The notes under the pieces are model-generated. The model was not told the DNA's origin, did no database searches, and worked only from the letters and a program-made list of their open reading frames with translations. Source: Ornithomonoglobus_A sp034090805 (GTDB lineage: Bacteria > Bacillota > Clostridia > UBA1381). Taken from it: DNA of 5,877 bases. The stretch spans positions 1 to 5,877 of the forward strand of contig JAXDRV010000025.1 of assembly GCA_034090805.1 (NCBI GenBank), given 5' to 3'. Below, one piece after another: positions 1-4,792 of this stretch; position 1 is the first letter of the stretch; each line of letters begins with the position of its first letter. A program made the translations under genes and the position numbers.

Positions 1-2
1 TT

Positions 3-32
3 GTCGGAGTTGTGGGAGGTTATGCGATATGA
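3..32 (+). CDS. Possible C-terminal tail of an upstream phage gene
   Basis: The third frame is open from the left edge to a TGA at 30-32, ending in the residues VGVVGGYAI. That stop overlaps the ATG of the next gene in an ATGA arrangement, which is typical of translationally coupled phage late genes. The first frame is also open, to a TAA at 46-48, so the true frame of the upstream gene cannot be settled here. Too little remains to name a product; by position it should be another tail or baseplate protein. Confidence 0.3.
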   Translation, partial: VGVVGGYAI

Positions 33-853
33 ATTATTTAAGACGTAAGTACATGGCATTAATGCGAGGTGTGAACTTCAGAGGGTATCTGCGCAAGGCA
101 AGCGGTTATCCGCTTACATTAACGGACTGCATGGACAGTGACATTGTGTCGCTGTCCGTTGCGGGAAATGCAGTGCAGGACGGCAAACCCTCGCCCGATG
201 CGCCCGTTGAGGTGGTCGGAGTTGGGGATAAGACGGAGCCGTATGGCTATCGTGTGCCGATTGAGTGCGATACCGGCGACACCGTCAACATATACACGGA
301 CAAGCCGTTATATGGGATTGACGATTATACGGATAGTATCACGCTCGATTTTGAGAAGAAAAAGGCTGTGCGGACGGATAAAACACGAGAAATTATATTA
401 TCCGCTATGGCTGTTTATAAAAAATTTGATAATGTTATACGGTTTTCGCAAAGTTTAAATCCTAATATAAGCTATAAAGGCGCAAGAATGATGTGTGATA
501 AATTACAATGTCTTGGCGAGGGGAAAAACGCCTTTACCGGTAATTTTGAATGTTTGTTTATGCACATCGACTTGAACAGGTATTACTATTTCAGTCTGAA
601 CAAGGCCCGAATAGGCGCAGAGGACACCGACACCGATCGCCAATTAGTCGAAAAAGCAAATGCTTATCTTGCGGACAATCCGATAACAGCTTATTACAAG
701 CTTGGGACACCGATAGAAACCGACATATCCGACACAATCGACTGGGACAGCCTTTCGTTACACCTGCAAAAAGGCACAAACATACTCACATCAACGGCGA
801 CAGTCGAGCCTACGGGCATGACTGCGGAATATTATTCATCAAAGGAGGTATAA
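29..853 (+). CDS. Phage tail/baseplate-type structural protein
   Basis: This 274-residue protein resembles a recurrent class of minor tail or baseplate proteins from phages of Gram-positive bacteria. Two hallmarks are recognised from memory, not by search. One is the segment GNAVQDGKPSPDAPVEV (about residues 46-62), like the 'G.SVQDGTPTPDNPVEV' block of that class. The other is a C-terminal NPITAYYKLGTPIETD (about 217-232) followed by a beta-rich end. No signal peptide or membrane segment is seen. The ATG at 29 is favoured because GGGAGG at 14-19 lies 9 nt upstream and the codon overlaps an upstream stop; the frame stays open to the window edge, so an earlier start is possible. It heads the lysis cassette, consistent with the last morphogenesis gene. 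The central codons (about 370-540) are much AT-richer than the flanks, suggesting module exchange. The structural class is fairly safe; the exact role (receptor binding, baseplate or fibre) is inference. Confidence 0.7.
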   Translation: MNYLRRKYMALMRGVNFRGYLRKASGYPLTLTDCMDSDIVSLSVAGNAVQDGKPSPDAPVEVVGVGDKTEPYGYRVPIECDTGDTVNIYTDKPLYGIDDYTDSITLDFEKKKAVRTDKTREIILSAMAVYKKFDNVIRFSQSLNPNISYKGARMMCDKLQCLGEGKNAFTGNFECLFMHIDLNRYYYFSLNKARIGAEDTDTDRQLVEKANAYLADNPITAYYKLGTPIETDISDTIDWDSLSLHLQKGTNILTSTATVEPTGMTAEYYSSKEV

Positions 854-855
854 CC

Positions 856-1101
856 ATGCTTTACAAATTAAACAACGGTTTCCCCGTACCGTTTACGGGG
901 ACGTACGTCCGTCATGACGGCAGAATTTACGCAAATCCCACAGACGAACAGCTAAAGGCAGTCGGCTACAAGCCGCTCATCGGTGCGGAGCGTCCGGAGG
1001 ACGAGGACGGATATACGTGGGTATCACGATACGCCGAGAACGAGGACAGCATAACGCAGGAGTGGGTCAAGGAGGTGATTGAGGATTGGACAGCACAATA
1101 G
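856..1101 (+). CDS. Small phage protein of unknown function
   Basis: This 81-residue protein starts at ATG 856, chosen because AAAGGAGG at 841-848 sits 7 nt upstream and the previous gene stops at 853. The same frame is open further upstream, but only as a shadow of the tail gene. The sequence is soluble and acidic towards its C-terminus (ERPEDEDGYTW, then ITQEWVKEVIEDW), with no membrane segment or known catalytic motif. The N-terminal half reads like a short beta-rich fold (NGFPVPFTGTYVRHDGRIY) followed by PTDEQLKAVGYKPL. Small proteins like this commonly sit between tail-fibre and holin genes in Firmicutes prophages, and a role in tail-tip assembly or fibre attachment is a guess from position. 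It overlaps the next gene by 16 nt, so the two are probably co-translated. Confidence 0.75.
   Translation: MLYKLNNGFPVPFTGTYVRHDGRIYANPTDEQLKAVGYKPLIGAERPEDEDGYTWVSRYAENEDSITQEWVKEVIEDWTAQ
1071..1088 (+). promoter_or_regulatory. Ribosome binding site that fixes a TTG start
   Basis: GGAGGTGA at 1071-1078 is an eight-base match to the anti-Shine-Dalgarno and lies 7 nt before a TTG at 1086. No ATG or GTG occurs nearby in this frame, so this site decides the start of the coiled-coil membrane protein. The site lies inside the end of the preceding gene, which explains the 16-nt gene overlap. Confidence 0.75.
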
Positions 1102-1304
1102 TAGTTGCGGTTTTGTCGCTTATCGGCACGCTGGGCGGTTCGATTATCGTCGGACTGGTGTCGAATAACAAGACGCTGTACCGCATTGAACAGCTTGAGC
1201 GTACGGTTGAAAAGCACAACAAAGTAGTGGAGCGCATGGCGGTTGCGGAAAACACATTAAAAGCGCATCAGCACCAAATTGACGAGCTGAAAGGAGAAAT
1301 TTAA
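1086..1304 (+). CDS. Membrane-anchored coiled-coil lysis-cassette protein (XhlA-like role)
   Basis: This 72-residue protein has one N-terminal membrane segment (about residues 4-25, VVAVLSLIGTLGGSIIVGLV). A long heptad-rich helix follows (about 28-72) with YRIEQLERTVEKHNKVVERM as its core, predicted to form a coiled coil. Similar 'membrane helix plus coiled coil' proteins lie directly before the holin in many Firmicutes prophages and are often labelled hemolysin XhlA-like. In classical PBSX XhlA the membrane helix is C-terminal, so this is an analogue in architecture and position, not a confident homologue. It starts at TTG with a strong ribosome binding site. One nucleotide separates its stop from the holin ATG, so the two are presumably translated together. 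It may help the holin or tether another lysis protein; that is inference. Confidence 0.75.
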   Translation: MDSTIVVAVLSLIGTLGGSIIVGLVSNNKTLYRIEQLERTVEKHNKVVERMAVAENTLKAHQHQIDELKGEI

Positions 1305-1305
1305 A

Positions 1306-1584
1306 ATGGGTATCAATTGGAAAATCAGATTTAAAAATCCGATGTTTTATGTACAGCTTATCCTGTCGTTCATAACGCCGATACTGGCATACATGGGACT
1401 TACGGCACAGGACTTGACAACTTGGTCGGCAGTCGGAAATATGCTGTTTGAGGCGGCGTCAAACCCGTATGTGTTGGGCATGGTCGTAATCAGCGTATAC
1501 AATGCGGTGATAGACCCCACAAGCACGGGACTTACGGACAGCAAAACGGCAATGCAGTATTACAAGCCGAACGGCTTAAAGTGA
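1306..1584 (+). CDS. Holin, phi LC3 family
   Basis: This 92-residue protein forms the timed pore in the inner membrane that lets the endolysin reach the peptidoglycan. It shows the phi LC3 holin layout. A basic amphipathic N-terminus (NWKIRFKNPMFYVQ) leads into a first membrane helix (about 13-32), a short loop and a second helix (about 54-69). The characteristic C-terminal signature DPTSTGLTDSKTAMQYYKP (70-88) follows. Length fits the family, whose members are short two-helix holins. The ATG at 1306 follows AAAGGAG at 1290-1296 with 9 nt spacing. The gene begins 1 nt after the coiled-coil protein and ends 10 nt before the endolysin start, the usual holin-lysin order. Nothing is visibly damaged, so it should be functional. 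Confidence 0.9.
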   Translation: MGINWKIRFKNPMFYVQLILSFITPILAYMGLTAQDLTTWSAVGNMLFEAASNPYVLGMVVISVYNAVIDPTSTGLTDSKTAMQYYKPNGLK

Positions 1585-1594
1585 GGTGGACATC

Positions 1595-2407
1595 ATGAAC
1601 GCAATCGATAAGCTTATCGGCATAGCAAAATCCGAGATAGGATATTTGGAAAAGCGCAGCTGCGCAAATCTGTACGACAAAACAGCAAACGCAGGCAGCG
1701 GAAATTACACAAAATACTGGGCGCAGATAAAGCCTGAGTATCAGGGCGAGCCGTGGTGCGCTTGTTTTGTAACGTGGTGCTTCGTTCAGGCATTCGGCAG
1801 GGACAATGCGGACAAGCTGTTAAGACATTATCCGTTCGTCTACTGCCCGACACTGGCGAGCCTATTCACGCTGCACTCAAATCCGCAGCGGGGCGATGTT
1901 GTGATATTCAAGCGTAACGGAACATTTGTACATACGGGCATTGTGACGGCGGTGGATGGCGATTATTTTGAAACCGTGGAGGGCAACACCTCCGGCGGCA
2001 GCAGCATAATCGCCAACGGCGGAGGCGTGTGCAAAAAAGGATATTACAACAGCAGCCTTCCGGGAACAAAGTTTTGCAGACCGGACTACAGTATAGTTGA
2101 GGAGGAATTGACAATGGCGCAGTATGAGGAATTAAAAAGCATGATAGCCGATCAGGACGCTAAAATAGCGGCTCTGACGGACGAAAACGAAAAGCTAAAG
2201 AAAAGTATCGGTGGGACGTTTATCTGCGACTACGTGGACGGCAATATGCCGACATGGGCGCATGAGGCGGTCAAGTGGTGCGTTGACAAGGGCATCATCA
2301 CCGGCACCGGCAAGGACAATAACGGCACAAGGACGCTTGGGCTGAACCATATGCAGCTGTGGGTGTGCGTTGTGGTGTACAGGGCTTGTAAGGTGATTGG
2401 GAGGTAA
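1595..2407 (+). CDS. CHAP-domain endolysin with SLH-like C-terminal binding region
   Basis: This 270-residue cell-wall hydrolase is released through the holin at the end of infection. The N-terminal CHAP domain (about 1-165) has the catalytic cysteine in PWCACFV (Cys55), the histidine in FVHTGIV (His113), and the polar third position in VEGNTS (Glu129, Asn131). CHAP enzymes act as amidases or endopeptidases; which bond is cut here cannot be read. A charged coiled-coil linker (about 174-206) leads into MPTWAHEAVKWCVDKGIITG (218-237), which resembles half of an S-layer homology motif and probably binds the wall. There is no signal peptide, as expected for holin dependence. The ATG at 1595 is preferred over a GTG at 1586 because GAGGTGG at 1583-1589 precedes it by 5 nt. 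A second strong ribosome binding site lies inside the gene. The stop at 2405-2407 runs directly into the operon terminator. Confidence 0.9.
   Translation: MNAIDKLIGIAKSEIGYLEKRSCANLYDKTANAGSGNYTKYWAQIKPEYQGEPWCACFVTWCFVQAFGRDNADKLLRHYPFVYCPTLASLFTLHSNPQRGDVVIFKRNGTFVHTGIVTAVDGDYFETVEGNTSGGSSIIANGGGVCKKGYYNSSLPGTKFCRPDYSIVEEELTMAQYEELKSMIADQDAKIAALTDENEKLKKSIGGTFICDYVDGNMPTWAHEAVKWCVDKGIITGTGKDNNGTRTLGLNHMQLWVCVVVYRACKVIGR
2099..2116 (+). promoter_or_regulatory. Internal ribosome binding site and in-frame ATG in the endolysin gene
   Basis: GAGGAGG at 2099-2105 is followed after 8 nt by an ATG at 2114 in the endolysin frame (codon 174). This is a closer match to consensus than the ribosome binding site of the full-length protein. 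It falls exactly at the junction between the CHAP domain and the coiled-coil/SLH-like tail. The product would be a 97-residue C-terminal fragment ending at the same stop (2407). Separate production of binding subunits from internal starts is established for several clostridial and enterococcal endolysins; here it is inferred from sequence only. Confidence 0.65.
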
Positions 2408-2445
2408 AAAAAACTCCGCGGCAATATTACTTGCTGCGGAGTTTT
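2406..2445 (+). terminator. Bidirectional rho-independent terminator after the lysis operon
   Basis: The stem 2410-2424 pairs with 2431-2445 over about 15 bp with one G-T wobble; its core is AACTCCGC against GCGGAGTT, around a 6-base loop. On the + strand the hairpin ends in TTTT and an AT-rich stretch. On the - strand the eight As at 2406-2413 give an uninterrupted run of eight Us. It can therefore end the phage operon and, even better by sequence, a convergent transcript from the - strand. Confidence 0.85.
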
Positions 2446-2498
2446 ACTATTATCGCAAACATAAAAAGTTCGGATAATATTGTTATGGTGAAACTCAC
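2427..2498 (-). CDS. Candidate small hydrophobic (type I toxin-like) peptide
   Basis: A 23-residue frame starts at GTG (2496-2498) and stops at TAA (2427-2429). The peptide has a single hydrophobic helix (ITILSELFMFAIIV) and a basic end (KLRSK), the usual build of membrane-acting type I toxins and holin-like toxins. GTG is the only standard start codon in this frame after the upstream TGA. The only Shine-Dalgarno-like bases (GGA, 9 nt before GTG) are paired inside the 9-bp stem, and the GTG is paired in the inner stem, so translation would be repressed by folding. The stop lies in the loop of the terminator hairpin, which is unusual and argues some caution. No similarity to a named toxin is claimed. 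Confidence 0.3.
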   Translation of the reverse strand: MSFTITILSELFMFAIIVKLRSK

Positions 2499-2612
2499 AT
2501 CATCAAATCCGAACTGTTCAAAGGTCGGGCGTGCGAAGTTTTTTCTGTAAATTAGCTTTCTATGGTAAAATAGTGTTTTTCAGACAGGGCTTTCACCCCA
2601 TGTCCTAACTGT

Positions 2613-2641
2613 AATATATCATAAAATTTCCGTCCTGTCAA
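2613..2641 (-). promoter_or_regulatory. Sigma-70/SigA-type promoter
   Basis: Read on the - strand, TTGACA (2636-2641) and TATATT (2613-2618) are separated by exactly 17 bp. The -35 box is perfect and the -10 box has one mismatch to TATAAT. It points leftward, towards the endolysin end, into the candidate small-RNA unit. It is the best promoter match seen in the window. Confidence 0.75.
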
Positions 2642-2710
2642 GGATTCTCTGCTATCAATGATATGTTGCATATATAGGTGCAAATATATAATATTAGCAG
2701 CAGTAGTAGT

Positions 2711-2908
2711 TCATGTGGGTAACGAGGGTAACGGGGGTAAGTTTGAAAATTTAAACATCGGTGTTAATACATCCCAGTTTTCCTCCCAGCGGTTCATTGC
2801 ATTTGGATATTTGGATTCCCATTTTTCTTTTACTTTGAGCATATTTGCATATCCGCTTTCTTCATCAGCTGCATGGTATATTGTTTTAAGGTTCAAAATC
2901 TCCATCAT
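2711..2908 (-). pseudogene. IS256-family (mutator type) transposase fragment
   Basis: Residues from LKTIYHAADEESGYANML through KWESKYPNAMNRWEENWD to LTPMFKFS match the late catalytic-domain region of IS256-type transposases. In those, a 'kdLk.IY.A' block and 'kyp....sWe.nWd.l..fF.fs' precede the conserved 'IYTTNAIES' block. Only about 50 transposase residues remain (codons 2744-2896) of a protein normally about 400 long. The 'YTTNAIES' end is missing and is replaced by residues from a GGGTAACGR repeat. No inverted repeats are seen. It is a dead remnant, abutting another gene fragment at about 2890-2900. Confidence 0.75.
2717..2741 (+). repeat. Three 9-bp tandem repeats, unit GGGTAACGR
   Basis: GGGTAAC occurs at 2717-2723 and 2726-2732, and GGGTAAG at 2735-2741, giving three copies at a 9-bp period. 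The repeat sits right at the end of the IS256 transposase remnant and supplies its non-native C-terminal residues. With three units it could be an iteron-like site, slippage debris, or coincidence. Confidence 0.5.
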
Positions 2909-3005
2909 TAAAATGACGCATTATTTTCAAATTTCCTTCCGCCCACTCACCATTACACACCGTGATAAATTCCCGGTCTATTTTAAACCCCTTCTTTGAC
3001 CGGTT
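2886..3005 (-). pseudogene. Unrecognised C-terminal coding fragment
   Basis: An open frame directly after the stop at 3006-3008 reads KKGFKIDREFITVCNGEWAE, then GNLKIMRHFNDGDFEP, and stops at 2886-2888. The composition is protein-like, but no ATG stands at its head and it is in the same frame as the surface-protein remnant upstream. It may be that gene read past a nonsense codon. More likely it is the tail of another lost gene, because the upstream frame already ends in a natural-looking IIVYN. Its end overlaps the IS256 fragment in another frame, marking a junction. I do not recognise the family. Confidence 0.3.
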
Positions 3006-3660
3006 TTAATTGTATACAATAATCTGACTTATTATCGCACTCTCTGATAATGTAATTATTTTCGAGAAGCCTGACGCTGCTTTATAATATCCGACAATAT
3101 CCGAAGCCGTACCTGTCCTGCCCTTCTTTTCCTCTCTGTCGAATACAAGTATTTTCGCTTTTGATGAATCAAGGCTCAGATTGTATATCTCATCTCTGTC
3201 TCCCGGCTTTGCATAACCCCATTGAATCAAATTACCTTCTGTCTGTGAGACATATCCGTGTGACATCTTAAATCCCTCAAAAAAATTACCCGGTATAACT
3301 CCGTTATTAATTTTATAGCTTTTTATTACATTGGTAAACTCCGTTACTTCGTTTTTGTAATAATTATCGCATATATAGACTACTGATATTGCTGTTTACA
3401 TCCGTACCGTATGTATCGTCAGCATTTTGTTTCTCAAATATTACGGTTTTAATAAATTTATATCTGCACTATAGCTTTGAGTTAACTTATTACTTATATT
3501 AATCTTAAATCCGCAAGCCTCATCACTGAAATATATATTTCCCACACGATTGCCCATATCAAACTCTACCGCCGCAGAACTTATTTCATCTAACTGCACT
3601 GTTCACACTTTCTGTGGATGAATTATAACCCACATTCTCTGCATATCAATAATAAATATA
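3006..3660 (-). pseudogene. Decayed C-terminus of a secreted/S-layer-type surface protein
   Basis: The intact last part (3006-3266 and in-frame codons upstream to about 3370) reads GYVSQTEGNLIQWGYAKPGD, then KAKILVFDREEKKGRTGTASDIVGYY and SAIISQIIVYN. This resembles the C-terminal beta-rich repeats of large clostridial surface or cell-wall proteins. Continuity is broken upstream. Protein-like pieces in other frames follow one another on the same strand: TVIFEKQNADDTYGTDVN near 3400-3450, SSAAVEFDMGNRVGNIYFSD near 3520-3580, and AENVGYNSSTES near 3605-3640. At least three frameshifts are therefore needed to rebuild it, and the N-terminus is absent. The family guess rests on general resemblance and is weak; the pseudogene status is well supported. 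Confidence 0.5.
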
Positions 3661-3673
3661 ATCATTATACCAC

Positions 3674-3705
3674 AAAAACCCTCTCCGATTTCGAAGAGGG
3701 TTTTT
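3674..3705 (-). terminator. Rho-independent terminator of the ABC-transporter operon (bidirectional)
   Basis: AAAAACCCTCT (3674-3684) pairs perfectly with AGAGGGTTTTT (3695-3705) around a 10-base loop. Read on the - strand, it lies 18 nt past the stop of the MalG-like gene at 3723 and ends in a U-run, so it fits the original operon end. The symmetric T-run lets it act on + strand transcription as well. Confidence 0.85.
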
Positions 3706-3722
3706 ATATATTGTTCTCCATA

Positions 3723-4184
3723 TCAGCCTTTCAGATCACTCATATTTAGTCCACCCATTATATGCTTTGAGAATATGGCATATATTATTATCATAGGTAT
3801 AATCGAAAGCATAAGAAGTATCATGTATTCATTATCCAGCAAGGATGCACCTGTACTCAATCTGTAAAGCATTACTGACACCGGTTCTTTTGCCGTATTT
3901 CCCAAAATCAGATACGGCCACATGAAATTACCCCAGGTTTCCGTAACCGAGAATATCGTCACCACCATTATTATCGGCTTGGAAAGCGGAATTATTATCT
4001 TTATAAATATTCCCAAATCCGAACAGCCATCAATCCTTGCCGCCTCAAGATACGACATCGGTATGCTGTTGAAAAAGTTTCTGAACAACAGTACATTGAA
4101 TGCACTTACTCCCGCCATTAACCATATCGGCGCATACGAGCCGACAAGATTTATATGCAGCAGCGGTACGTCCACAAACGTCAT
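3723..4184 (-). pseudogene. MalG-like sugar ABC transporter permease, N-terminally deleted
   Basis: The surviving 153 residues are the C-terminal half of a CUT1-family inner-membrane permease, which imports sugars together with a MalF-like partner. The EAA loop that docks onto the ATPase is intact at about 47-69 (EAARIDGCSDLGIFIKIIIP). It is preceded by FNVLLFRNFFNSIP and followed by ETWGNFMWPYLIL and a normal end (MGGLNMSDLKG). Family members are about 270-300 residues, so roughly the first 120 are missing. The ATG at 4184 is internal, not the true start. Upstream, the reading continues straight into the MalF-like gene in another frame at about 4185-4195, so a deletion has removed the gene boundary. 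It is followed by its natural terminator. It is unlikely to be functional. Confidence 0.85.
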
Positions 4185-4189
4185 ATACA

Positions 4190-4792
4190 GCGAAGGTTAT
4201 AACCCCCAGAGCAAGTGATTTTTCATACTGGCCGTATTTAAATGCATAAAAATAATTTGTAAGTCTGATGGACAGCGAAGCACCGTTAGGTCCTCCGCCG
4301 GTCATCGTAAGCGGCTGCTCCGTTACGTTGAATACGCATATAATCTGGCGTATTGCCATTAACATCATTATACCGCGCATATGCGGCAGAAGTACATATC
4401 GTATACGTCCGAAGAAACCGGCACCATCCAGCCTTGCTGCTTCGTATAACTCATTATTAACACTCTGCAGTGATGCAAGATACACTATCATCGTACTGCC
4501 GAACGCATTCCATGACATTGAGATTATAACAAGCGGTATAACTATGCTCTTATTCGAAAGCCAATTCTGAGGCGATATTCCAAAATAATAGAGCAGCATG
4601 TTAAGCATTCGCCTTGACCATCCATATATACCATTTTCCAGATAAGTCAGGTTGCAATACTGGGAATAATTACCGGCAGATATGTAGTTATCTTAAAATA
4701 TCCCTTCCAGTGCAGCAGCTCATTAAGCATAACTGCACTAATAAACGGCATAGGGAATCCTATGACAAGAGACCAGCCCACAATAATTAACA
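4190..4792 (-). pseudogene. MalF-like sugar ABC transporter permease, broken at both ends and inside
   Basis: This is the partner permease of the same importer. The first part reads IIVGWSLVIGFPMPFISAVM, then ITTYLPVIIPSIAT, and hits a TGA at 4647-4649. The frame continues to KMVY and then needs a one-base shift near 4608 to enter MLNMLLYYFGISPQNWLSNK. Next come the EAA loop (ELYEAARLDGAGFFGRIRYV), the family block EQPLTMTGGGPNGAS, and YGQYEKSLALGVITF, where homology ends at about 4190. Missing are about 80 N-terminal residues and the last membrane helix. After the 3' junction the frame runs on as a nonsense tail to 4045 inside the MalG-like fragment. The nonsense codon, the frameshift and the two end deletions make it a clear pseudogene. 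Confidence 0.85.

Larger units (their letters stand above)
2406..2606 (-). ncRNA. Candidate ~200-nt structured RNA with its own promoter and terminator
   Basis: A consensus promoter at 2613-2641 predicts a - strand transcript beginning near 2606 and ending in the U-run at 2406-2413. In transcript order, three hairpins are visible. The first is near the 5' end (2583-2604): seven pairs with one bulge around a GUGAAAG-type loop. The second is a 9-bp perfect stem (ATCCGAACT 2507-2515 with AGTTCGGAT 2467-2475) holding an inner four-base stem (2488-2491 with 2495-2498). The third is the terminator hairpin. No ordinary gene fits. The size and layout would suit a regulatory RNA (6S-like or phage-borne) or a type I toxin mRNA. 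I do not recognise a known Rfam family in it; the boundaries are predicted, not seen. Confidence 0.5.

Noticed and set aside
550..855. Upstream extension of the small-protein frame through the end of the tail gene
   Set aside because: It lies within the well-supported tail gene in another frame and has arginine/histidine-rich shadow composition; the strong ribosome binding site at 841-848 marks the true start at 856.
1586..1594. GTG start adding three residues to the endolysin
   Set aside because: This GTG lies within the GAGGTGG ribosome binding site itself; the ATG at 1595 has workable spacing.
1614..2424. Several - strand open frames opposite the endolysin
   Set aside because: Cysteine- and arginine-rich shadow sequence opposite a strongly supported gene, with no start signals.
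2446..2720. tRNA gene or CRISPR array at the prophage edge
   Set aside because: No cloverleaf, anticodon arm or CCA-type end could be traced, and no regularly spaced repeats of CRISPR length occur; only hairpins and one 9-bp triplicate are seen.
2658..2999. 113-codon + strand open frame
   Set aside because: It is antisense to the recognisable IS256 transposase residues, has no ribosome binding site, and shows no protein-family likeness.
4045..4189. Nonsense tail of the MalF-like frame (AVYDVCGRTAAAYKSC...) as a real C-terminal domain
   Set aside because: The same bases encode true MalG-like permease residues in another frame, so the tail is a read-through artefact of the deletion.
3922..4570. 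Two + strand open frames (3922-4218 and 4268-4570)
   Set aside because: Both run antisense to the conserved EAA regions of the permease remnants and are mirror images of them.
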